From contig PAWH01000038.1 in NCBI GenBank assembly GCA_002714055.1, positions 7,773 to 13,542 on the forward strand: a stretch of DNA of 5,770 nt, given 5' to 3'. Shown here one piece after another: positions 1 through 5,565 of the stretch. The DNA comes from Candidatus Pelagibacterales bacterium. Lineage in GTDB: Bacteria > Pseudomonadota > Alphaproteobacteria > TMED109. The position numbers were made by a program, and so were the translations under genes. The notes under the pieces are model-generated. The model did not search any database. It saw only the letters and a program-made list of their open reading frames with translations, and had not been told where the DNA came from. The first letter of the stretch is position 1. Each line of letters starts with the position of its first letter.

Positions 1-1383
1 TGCTGGAGGAATGCTTTCTAAATTAAATTGACCTAAAATTTTATTATCTCCTGCCATTTCTCTTTCACCTTGAAAAACTCTAATTGTAACAGCCGATTGA
101 TTATCTTCTGCAGTTGAAAATATTTGGCTCTTTTTTGTTGGTATAGTTGTATTTTTATCAATTAATTTTGTAAAAACACCACCTAATGTTTCAATACCTA
201 AAGTTAATGGAGTAACATCTAATAATAATACATCTTTTACATCTCCTTGTAATACGCCAGCTTGAATTGCTGCTCCACATGCTACAACTTCATCTGGGTT
301 AACACCTTTATTAGGTTCTTTTCCAAAAATTTTTTTAACAGTTTCTATAACTTTCGGCATTCTAGTCATTCCACCAACAAGAATTACATGTTTAATCTCG
401 CTTGCATTTAATCCCGAATCTTTTATAGCAGTTTCACAAGGCTTAACTGTTTTTTCTATTAAATCTTCAACTAAAGATTCTAATTTTGATCTAGATAAAC
501 TTATGTTTAAATGTTTAGGTCCAGATTTATCTGCAGTAATAAATGGTAAATTAATTTCTGTTTGAGAAGAATTAGAAAGTTCGATTTTAGCTTTTTCAGC
601 TCCTTCTTTTAGTCTTTGTTTTGCAAGCGGGTCCTCTCTTAGATCTACTCCATTTTCTTTTTTGAATTCGTCTGCTAAATAATCTATAATTCTATTATCA
701 AAATCTTCTCCTCCAAGAAACGTGTCACCTGAGGTTGATTTAACTTCAAAAACTCCATCCCCTAATTCTAGAATTGAAATATCAAAAGTACCGCCTCCTA
801 AATCATAAACGGCTATTGTTCCTGAATCTTTTTTATCAAGTCCGTATGCTAAAGCTGCGGCTGTTGGTTCGTTAATAATTCTTTTAACTTCTAAACCGGC
901 AATTTTTCCTGCATTTTTTGTTGCTTGCCTTTGAGAATCGTTAAAATAAGCTGGCACAGTAATAACAGCTTCTTTTACTTCCTGCCCTAAATGTTTTTCA
1001 GCTGTTTCTTTCATTTTTTGTAAAATAAAAGCACTTATCTGCGCTGGAGCATATTTTTTACCATTAGCTTCAACCCAGGCATCCCCGTTTTCACCTGATA
1101 CAATTTTGTAAGGAACTAAATCTTTATCTTTTTCAACTTCTTTATCTCCAATACGTCTACCTATTAATCTCTTGACAGCAAATAAAGTATTTTCTGGATT
1201 TGTTACAGATTGTCTTTTAGCAGCTTGCCCAACTAATGTTTCCTTTCCATCTTTAGAAAATCCAACCATTGATGGTGTAGTTCTAGAGCCTTCAGTGTTT
1301 TCAATTACTTTTGCACTTTTTCCATCCATAATAGCTACGCAGGAATTTGTTGTGCCAAGATCTATACCAATTATTTTACTCAT
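1..1383 (-). CDS. dnaK: Molecular chaperone DnaK (Hsp70), C-terminal part missing at window edge
   Basis: ATP-dependent cytoplasmic Hsp70 chaperone that works with DnaJ and the exchange factor GrpE. Reading left from the ATG at 1383 gives 461 uninterrupted residues to the window edge; the family is usually about 640, so roughly the last 180 residues lie outside. Visible motifs: phosphate-binding GIDLGTTNS (6-14), AVKRLIGR with the catalytic-type Lys at 71, VPAYFNDSQRQAT (about 143-155), NEPTAAALAYG (about 171-181), DLGGGTFD (194-201, with Thr199 at the position of the E. coli autophosphorylation site), GGMTRMP (337-343), and the interdomain linker VLLLDVTP (385-392) leading into the substrate-binding domain. 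The E. coli loop before TFEV is shortened to LGDGVFEV, as in other alphaproteobacteria. A Shine-Dalgarno-like site supports the start. It lies 88 bp downstream of grpE on the same strand; dnaJ would be expected beyond the edge but is not visible. Confidence 0.98.
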   Translation of the reverse strand, partial: MSKIIGIDLGTTNSCVAIMDGKSAKVIENTEGSRTTPSMVGFSKDGKETLVGQAAKRQSVTNPENTLFAVKRLIGRRIGDKEVEKDKDLVPYKIVSGENGDAWVEANGKKYAPAQISAFILQKMKETAEKHLGQEVKEAVITVPAYFNDSQRQATKNAGKIAGLEVKRIINEPTAAALAYGLDKKDSGTIAVYDLGGGTFDISILELGDGVFEVKSTSGDTFLGGEDFDNRIIDYLADEFKKENGVDLREDPLAKQRLKEGAEKAKIELSNSSQTEINLPFITADKSGPKHLNISLSRSKLESLVEDLIEKTVKPCETAIKDSGLNASEIKHVILVGGMTRMPKVIETVKKIFGKEPNKGVNPDEVVACGAAIQAGVLQGDVKDVLLLDVTPLTLGIETLGGVFTKLIDKNTTIPTKKSQIFSTAEDNQSAVTIRVFQGEREMAGDNKILGQFNLESIPPA

Positions 1384-1393
1384 TTTTTTTTAT

Positions 1394-1400
1394 CTACCTT
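1394..1400 (-). promoter_or_regulatory. Ribosome binding site of dnaK
   Basis: On the minus strand AAGGTAG lies 10 nt before the dnaK ATG, separated from it by an A-rich spacer. It is the only clear purine-rich Shine-Dalgarno-like sequence in front of any start codon in the window, and it supports the chosen dnaK start. Confidence 0.5.
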
Positions 1401-1423
1401 TTATAAATTTTAATCTGTTGAAC

Positions 1424-1452
1424 TATATAATAATTTACATTGTTATGTACAA
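1424..1452 (-). promoter_or_regulatory. Possible internal promoter for dnaK (weak)
   Basis: In the 88-bp grpE-dnaK gap the minus strand reads TTGTAC (1452-1447), a 17-bp spacer, then TATATA (1429-1424). The match is about 3/6 to a sigma70 -35 and 4/6 to a -10, so in DNA this AT-rich it may be chance. If real, it would let dnaK be transcribed above grpE level. A small TACAT-N4-ATGTA inverted repeat lies inside the spacer region. Confidence 0.2.
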
Positions 1453-1471
1453 GTCTTTGAATTAAAAAAAA

Positions 1472-2047
1472 TTATTTTTTTTTATCTTCCTCTTTTTTTG
1501 CCACTACGACAGACGTTGGTCTTAAAAGTCTATCTTGAATAAGATACCCAGTTTGAACAACTTTAATAATTTCTCCTATTTCCTTGTCGTTATTTACTTC
1601 TTCAGATACTGCCTGATGAAAATTTGGATCAAATTTTTTGCCTAAACAATCGATTTGTTTAATTTCAAATTTTTCTAAAGTTTTAAGAAAATCTTTAAAA
1701 ATCAAATCTACGCCTTCAATTAAAGGTTTTACTTTATCCTTATCATCTTTGTTAATTAAAGATATACTTTCTGTTACACGAACAAAATTATCTGCTACTA
1801 AAATTATCTCATTGGCAAATTCTGTTACAGCATACTTAAAAGTATCTTCTCTTTCTTTATCAAATCTTTTCGTTAAATTATCAATTTCTGCTAAATATCG
1901 TAAATTATTTTCTTTAGCTTTTTTTAGTTCATTTCGTAAGCTTTTTAAATTAATTTTTGAGCTTTCTTTTTTATTAATATTTGGTTGTTTATTTAAATTA
2001 TTCTTAGATTCTGTTGTTTCTGCTTTATGTTTTTTAAATTTATCCAT
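1472..2047 (-). CDS. grpE: GrpE, nucleotide exchange factor of DnaK
   Basis: Cytoplasmic cochaperone that dimerises and promotes ADP release from DnaK. The 191-residue product has the expected order. A charged, low-complexity N-terminus (1-32) is followed by a long helical/coiled-coil stretch (about 33-75) with RYLAEIDNLTKR (50-61), then helices containing EIILVADNFVRV (80-91). The C-terminal beta domain has GKKFDPNFHQAV (136-147) and GYLIQDRLLRPTSVVVAK (167-184), the GrpE signature. The last residues are a Lys/Glu tail. Length is normal for the family. It is the first gene of a grpE-dnaK operon and is divergent from rdgB, with only 60 bp between start codons; no hrcA gene is adjacent. No Shine-Dalgarno sequence is visible before the ATG. 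The stop codon lies between an A9 and a T8 run on the coding strand. Confidence 0.97.
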   Translation of the reverse strand: MDKFKKHKAETTESKNNLNKQPNINKKESSKINLKSLRNELKKAKENNLRYLAEIDNLTKRFDKEREDTFKYAVTEFANEIILVADNFVRVTESISLINKDDKDKVKPLIEGVDLIFKDFLKTLEKFEIKQIDCLGKKFDPNFHQAVSEEVNNDKEIGEIIKVVQTGYLIQDRLLRPTSVVVAKKEEDKKK

Positions 2048-2107
2048 TATAAACTATAATTATAATTAAAATGTATGTAAGATACATTTTGACAAAGTTC
2101 AATATCC
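2048..2107. promoter_or_regulatory. Divergent grpE/rdgB promoter region
   Basis: These 60 bp must hold the grpE start signals, and probably those of rdgB. On the minus strand a perfect TATAAT lies at 2064-2059, only 11 nt before the grpE ATG, but its -35 is poor. An alternative is CTTACA (2081-2076), a 17-bp spacer and TATAGT (2058-2053), which would give an almost leaderless grpE mRNA. Farther upstream TTGAAC (2102-2097) resembles the core of a heat-shock sigma -35, but I see no convincing CCCCAT-type -10. On the plus strand TTGACA (2089-2094) is a perfect -35, but its partner -10 would fall inside rdgB. No CIRCE element is present. The individual assignments are inference. Confidence 0.4.
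2068..2090. repeat. Perfect 9-bp inverted repeat with 5-bp spacer (candidate operator)
   Basis: AAAATGTAT at 2068-2076 is followed by GTAAG and the exact reverse complement ATACATTTT at 2082-2090. The repeat sits centrally between the divergent grpE and rdgB starts and overlaps the possible grpE -35 element (2076-2081), so a bound dimeric regulator could affect both genes. It is directly visible. An operator role is inference, and a chance palindrome remains possible in AT-rich DNA. Confidence 0.5.
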
Positions 2108-2698
2108 ATGGATAAAAATATAAAAAAAAATTCTATTGTGATTGCAAGTCATAATCCAGGAAAAATTAGAGAAATGTTACCTTTTCTAAAAAAATTGAAT
2201 ACTAAAATATATTTTGCAAAAGATTTTAAACTTAGAGAACCTAAAGAGAATGGCTCAAATTTTACAGAAAACGCGTTAAAAAAATCACGGTACGTTAATA
2301 ATAAAACAAAAAAAATCTCAATTGCAGATGATTCAGGATTAGTTATTCCAGCGCTTCAAGGAAAACCTGGTATATTTTCTTCTAGATGGGCAGGCAAGAA
2401 AAAAAATTTTAATCAAGCAATGAAGAAGGTTAATAGCTTGCTTTACAAAAAAAAAACAAATGCTTATTACATATCTGTGCTTGCTATTTCATGGAATAAA
2501 AAAAGAGAGAAAATATTTATTGGAAAAATTTTTGGAAGTATAATTTGGCCTCCGAGAGGAAATTTGGGATTTGGCTATGATCCAATTTTCATTCCTAAAG
2601 GATACAATAAAACATTTGGTGAGCTTTCAAATAAAACCAAAAATAATATAAGCCATAGGGTAATAGCTTTTAAAAAATTATTAAATTTTCTTAATTAA
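2108..2698 (+). CDS. rdgB: RdgB/HAM1 family dITP/XTP pyrophosphatase
   Basis: Hydrolyses non-canonical purine triphosphates (dITP, ITP, XTP) to monophosphate and pyrophosphate, keeping deaminated purines out of DNA and RNA; cytoplasmic. The 196-residue protein has the whole family pattern: IASHNPGKIREM (12-23, nucleotide-binding loop with Lys19), NFTENALKKS (51-60), ADDSGL (73-78, with the conserved catalytic acid pair), GKPGIFSSRWAG (85-96), GFGYDPIF (154-161), TFGEL (169-173) and SHR (182-184). The forms RWAG...FNQAM and WPPRG (147-151) are typical of alphaproteobacterial RdgB. Length matches the family. The ATG at 2108 adds eight residues before the first conserved strand, and no other standard start lies between. 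It has no Shine-Dalgarno sequence. The usual alphaproteobacterial neighbours rph and hemW are absent on either side. Its stop overlaps the convergent LppC-like gene by 4 bp. Confidence 0.97.
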   Translation: MDKNIKKNSIVIASHNPGKIREMLPFLKKLNTKIYFAKDFKLREPKENGSNFTENALKKSRYVNNKTKKISIADDSGLVIPALQGKPGIFSSRWAGKKKNFNQAMKKVNSLLYKKKTNAYYISVLAISWNKKREKIFIGKIFGSIIWPPRGNLGFGYDPIFIPKGYNKTFGELSNKTKNNISHRVIAFKKLLNFLN

Positions 2699-4068
2699 AA
2701 AGACTCTTTTTTTGCTAACTTTTCTACTTTAAAACTATCTTTTCTAATTTCTAATATAGAAAGTTTTCTTTCAACTGTTCCGTCTGACAAAAATTTAAAG
2801 TCACCATCAATTCCTGTATAACCAAAAAAAGTTTGAAAATCATCATAATTCAATTCTTTAATTCCGTCATTTTTCTTTACTACTGAAAATATACTAGTTA
2901 ATGAATCATGCGCTAGTGAAGAGAGTCGGGTGGGTTCGTAATTATAAAATTTATAAAATTTTTTTTTAAAATTTTGCCATAACTTAGGATTTGGAGCAAC
3001 AAACCATGCGCCTATCAAACCTGGTTCAGAACCAATATTATCAACATGCCATTCACCAGTACCAATTAATTTTATTTTATTAAAATCTACTCCGTAATAT
3101 GTTAACAAAGCAACTGCTTCTCTCAATTTATTACCAGTTTCTATTAGTAATATAACATCAAATCCTGGATCAAAATCTTCGATTGGATTTTCTCCAGTTT
3201 CTTCATCTTTCTCTAACTGTGGATTTTTATCTAAACCAACTAATCTTTGAATATTCTTTTCAAAATTATTTGTCCCTGGATTGTATAATTCAATTTTATT
3301 AAGTAACACTTTATTTTTATTTAAAACCTTTCTATAGGTATTTAAAACTCTCTTACCATATTTTGAGTCAGGTAATAAAGCTGCAAATCTTTTATAATTT
3401 TTTTTTATTGCATATTCTGTAATGCTTGAAATTTGTTGTTCAGGCTCAAATCCCATTAAATAAATTCCTTTCTCCTTTTCTTTTTTATCACTAGAAAAGG
3501 ATATTAAAGGTATATTTTTATATTGCGCAATTTTTGAAGAATTACTTAAAGATGATGAAAAAAAAGGGCCTAAAATAACATCAACACCTTGTCCAACCAA
3601 CTCTTTTGTTGCTTTTCTTGCAAGAGAGGGGTTTGCTTTTGTATCTTTAATTATTAATTCGGTTTCTATTTTTTTATTTTCATAAATTATAATTTGCATA
3701 GTGTCTAAGAACGATTGCCCAATATATGAATATTTCCCAGTTAAAGGTAATAAAACTCCAATTTTAAGTTTTTCAGAAACTATTTCATTTTTTAGAAAAG
3801 TTTTTTTTTTAACTTCTTTCTTTTTTTTAGTTTTTTTTGATGTACCAAAAAAATTAAAAGGATTTATTTTTGGTTTCTTTTCTTTTATATCTTCATATTG
3901 AATATATTTATCTTTTTTTTCTGTATCTTTAGTTTGTGACTCAATATATTTGATTTCTTCTTCTGTTAACACAGCTGATATTACTAAATTACTAGTACTT
4001 AAAAAAAATACTAAAGAGAAAAAAATTAGTTTAAGGTATAATTTATAAAGGACTTTTTTTACAAACAT
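2695..4068 (-). CDS. LppC/LpoA-like periplasmic protein (penicillin-binding protein activator family, periplasmic-binding fold)
   Basis: Residues about 101-450 of 457 form a type I periplasmic-binding fold: KIGVLLPLTGKYSYIGQSF (102-120), LVGQGVDVILGPFFSSS (157-173), ALLPDSKYGKRV (230-241), FDVILLIETG (303-312) and GYTGIDGDFKF (416-426). In this family E. coli LpoA is an outer-membrane lipoprotein that stimulates PBP1A. The N-terminus has Lys residues and a hydrophobic core (about 12-32) ending ISA-VL, which fits signal peptidase I. There is no lipobox, and the protein contains no cysteine. Next come a charged segment and a Lys-rich linker (about 62-93), then the binding fold; the long TPR domain of LpoA is absent. 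Placement beside a divergent rsmI matches E. coli yraM-yraL and supports the LpoA/LppC link. Activation of a PBP here is inference. An ABC-transporter-type amino-acid binding protein is the alternative, but no transporter genes are nearby. The ATG at 4068 is required to make the signal peptide. Confidence 0.82.
   Translation of the reverse strand: MFVKKVLYKLYLKLIFFSLVFFLSTSNLVISAVLTEEEIKYIESQTKDTEKKDKYIQYEDIKEKKPKINPFNFFGTSKKTKKKKEVKKKTFLKNEIVSEKLKIGVLLPLTGKYSYIGQSFLDTMQIIIYENKKIETELIIKDTKANPSLARKATKELVGQGVDVILGPFFSSSLSNSSKIAQYKNIPLISFSSDKKEKEKGIYLMGFEPEQQISSITEYAIKKNYKRFAALLPDSKYGKRVLNTYRKVLNKNKVLLNKIELYNPGTNNFEKNIQRLVGLDKNPQLEKDEETGENPIEDFDPGFDVILLIETGNKLREAVALLTYYGVDFNKIKLIGTGEWHVDNIGSEPGLIGAWFVAPNPKLWQNFKKKFYKFYNYEPTRLSSLAHDSLTSIFSVVKKNDGIKELNYDDFQTFFGYTGIDGDFKFLSDGTVERKLSILEIRKDSFKVEKLAKKESF
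2697..2713 (+). terminator. Weak hairpin plus T-run after rdgB
   Basis: Starting within the rdgB stop codon, AAAAAG (2697-2702), a 3-nt loop and CTTTTT (2706-2711) form a short stem that runs into seven T residues. It lies inside the 3' end of the convergent gene. The stem has a single G-C pair, so intrinsic termination would be inefficient. It is the only terminator-like structure at this junction. Confidence 0.22.
4037..4042 (+). promoter_or_regulatory. Candidate -10 element for rsmI inside the divergent gene
   Basis: A perfect TATAAT lies 44 bp before the rsmI ATG, inside the signal-peptide codons of the opposite-strand gene. The -35 at 17-bp spacing (AAGAGA) is poor. Because the two start codons are only 18 bp apart, the rsmI promoter has to overlap the neighbouring coding sequence, which makes this site plausible but unproven. 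Confidence 0.33.
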
Positions 4069-4086
4069 ATTTCTATATTTAACTTA

Positions 4087-4947
4087 ATGTTAACAATTGA
4101 CAATATTTTATTACCAAGTGGATTATATATTGTTTCAACTCCAATTGGTAATTTAAAAGATATAACTGTCAGAGCTTTATCAGTTTTAAAAAATTGTGAT
4201 TTAATTGCTTGTGAAGACACTCGTGTTACAAGAAAATTATTATCATCCTACGAAATTAAATCAAAAAATTTAGTTTCTTTACACGAACATTCTCCTCAAC
4301 AAAAATTAATATTTTTAATTGATAAAATTAAAAAAGAAAAATCAATTGCACTAGTAAGTGATGCTGGAACTCCAATAATATCTGATCCTGGAATTCAATT
4401 AGTTATTTTAGCAATAAATAATAATATTAAAATTACACCAATACCCGGTCCAAGCGCTATAACAGCCTCATTAGTAGGATCTGGATTGGCACATGATAAT
4501 TTTTTTTTTGTAGGTTTTCTACCAAACAAAAAAAAAAAAAGAATAAATACATTAAATAAGTATAAAAAAATTGATTCATTATTAATTTTTTATGAAAATG
4601 CCAAACGTATTAAAGAAACAATAAATGATATGTTTTCAATTTTTGGAAACAGAAAATGTGTAATTGCAAGAGAACTAACCAAGTATTACGAAACATTTTA
4701 TAGAGGAGATTTTAAAAAATTTAAAAATATAAAAGAAAACCTAAAAGGCGAAATAACAATTATAATATCTTCTTGTGAAAATAAAAAAAATAAAGAAAAA
4801 TCTGATATAGAAGAAGATGAAGTCAAAAAAATAATCTCATTTACAAAGAAAAAACTTAGTACGAAAAATTTATCAGAACTTTTATCTATAATATATAAAA
4901 AACCAAAAAAATTTTTTTATACAAAATTAATTAAAACTATTAGATAA
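4087..4947 (+). CDS. rsmI: 16S rRNA (cytidine-1402-2'-O)-methyltransferase RsmI
   Basis: SAM-dependent enzyme that 2'-O-methylates C1402 in the decoding centre of 16S rRNA. The 286-residue protein is full length and shows the tetrapyrrole-methylase-type fold: GLYIVSTPIGNLKDIT (12-27), ACEDTR (41-46), LVSDAGTPIISDPG (89-102), the SAM-site segment PIPGPSAITASLVGSGL (118-134), FVGFLP (141-146), then the second subdomain with LIFYE (166-170), ARELTKYYE (194-202) and KGEITIII (220-227). A small charged helical C-terminal domain follows (about 238-286). The ATG at 4087 leaves 11 residues before the first strand, and no other ATG lies between. Two in-frame TAA codons end the gene. It starts 18 bp from the divergent LppC-like gene, and a DolP-like gene begins 15 bp downstream, probably in the same operon. 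A 13-A run interrupts its centre without breaking the frame. Confidence 0.97.
   Translation: MLTIDNILLPSGLYIVSTPIGNLKDITVRALSVLKNCDLIACEDTRVTRKLLSSYEIKSKNLVSLHEHSPQQKLIFLIDKIKKEKSIALVSDAGTPIISDPGIQLVILAINNNIKITPIPGPSAITASLVGSGLAHDNFFFVGFLPNKKKKRINTLNKYKKIDSLLIFYENAKRIKETINDMFSIFGNRKCVIARELTKYYETFYRGDFKKFKNIKENLKGEITIIISSCENKKNKEKSDIEEDEVKKIISFTKKKLSTKNLSELLSIIYKKPKKFFYTKLIKTIR
4528..4540 (+). repeat. A13 homopolymer within rsmI
   Basis: Thirteen consecutive A residues encode Lys148-151 and the first base of Arg152. A T10 run lies 18 bp upstream (4500-4509). Loss of one A would place a TAA four codons after the Lys cluster begins plus one Glu; gain of one A would also stop within a few codons. 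Both products would end between the two RsmI subdomains. Confidence 0.95.
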
Positions 4948-4962
4948 TAAAAAAAATAATTT

Positions 4963-5565
4963 ATGAATATATTAATTAAAAATTTTCTCTTATTTATTTC
5001 TACAATTATTTTATTGAATTCCTGTGTAGCCGTTAATGTAACAACTTCTAGTGCTAAAGAAAAAGGTATCAAAGAAGCAATTAGTGATGGAATGATTGAT
5101 GCAGGAATAAATAAAGAATTTTTAAATCATGATATAAATATGTTTATAAATATTCAAATTGAAGTTGTAGAAGGAAGAGTTTTACTTACAGGAAGCGTAA
5201 AAAAACCCAAGCATAGACTAGATGCTATAAAAATAGCATGGAAAGTTTTAGGAGTAAGAGAAGTCATTAACGAAATTGATATAACTGAAAAAGGTGGTAT
5301 TAAACAATATTTAATCGATGTAAAAATAAAAACACAAATAAGATATAAAGTTCTTGCCGATAAAGAAGTATCTTCCATAAATTACAATTTTGAAGTTGTA
5401 AACGGAAATGTATATATAATTGGAATTGCAGAAAATAAAAAAGAATTAAAAAAACTTATAGCACATATAAATAGCATTGGTGGTGTTTTAAAGGTAGTAA
5501 GTCATGCAATAATGAAAAACGATCCTAGGCGTAAAAAGTACCAAAGAAAGCTTCAAAAAAAATGA
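4963..5565 (+). CDS. dolP: DolP-like (YraP-type) dual BON-domain outer-membrane lipoprotein
   Basis: Residues 1-20 form a lipoprotein signal: Lys6, a hydrophobic core and the lipobox LNSC with the acylated Cys at 21. Asn at -2 is less common, but the residue after Cys is Val, so no Asp retention signal is present and outer-membrane sorting is expected. Two BON domains follow: the first about 37-108 (IQIEVVEGRVLLTGSV, then GVREVINEI) and the second about 114-183 (NFEVVNGNVYIIGIA, then GGVLKVVSHAI). The sequence CVAV after the lipobox resembles the CVAA of E. coli DolP, whose role is outer-membrane integrity and anionic-phospholipid binding at division sites. The order rsmI then BON lipoprotein parallels E. 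coli yraL...yraP. An unusual basic tail (about 185-200) ends the protein. Its stop overlaps the gshB start by ATGA, and no Shine-Dalgarno sequence is seen. Other two-BON families such as OsmY are less likely because they lack a lipobox. Confidence 0.85.
   Translation: MNILIKNFLLFISTIILLNSCVAVNVTTSSAKEKGIKEAISDGMIDAGINKEFLNHDINMFINIQIEVVEGRVLLTGSVKKPKHRLDAIKIAWKVLGVREVINEIDITEKGGIKQYLIDVKIKTQIRYKVLADKEVSSINYNFEVVNGNVYIIGIAENKKELKKLIAHINSIGGVLKVVSHAIMKNDPRRKKYQRKLQKK

Noticed and set aside
1172..1465. 97-codon open frame on the plus strand over the dnaK 5' end
   Set aside because: It is antisense to the conserved DnaK N-terminus, has no family resemblance, and runs through the intergenic gap only because of AT-rich sequence.
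1464..1483. A8-TTA-T9 symmetrical tract around the grpE stop, as an intrinsic terminator
   Set aside because: The stem would be pure A-T with no G-C pairs, and termination here would cut dnaK from its operon; composition alone explains it.
1638..2069. 143-codon open frame on the plus strand across grpE
   Set aside because: It is the complement of the GrpE coding sequence; the Ser/Leu/Phe-rich product mirrors Lys/Glu-rich codons, and GrpE motifs prove the minus strand.
2089..2094. Perfect TTGACA as the rdgB -35 box
   Set aside because: It is only 13 bp from the rdgB ATG, so the matching -10 would fall inside the gene, downstream of the only plausible start.
3701..3901. 66-codon plus-strand frame with Phe-rich, membrane-like product
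   Set aside because: It is a shadow of the Lys-rich linker of the LppC-like gene; Phe (TTT) is simply the complement of Lys (AAA).
4097..4102. TTGACA within the first codons of rsmI
   Set aside because: It lies inside conserved-gene coding sequence, no good -10 sits at 16-18 bp, and a transcript from it would lack the rsmI start.
4948..4962. Separate promoter or terminator between rsmI and dolP
   Set aside because: The 15-bp A/T gap contains no hairpin and no -35/-10 pair; co-transcription is the simpler reading.
5154..5378. 74-codon minus-strand frame in the dolP-like gene
   Set aside because: It lies wholly antisense inside two recognisable BON domains, with no supporting motif or start signal.
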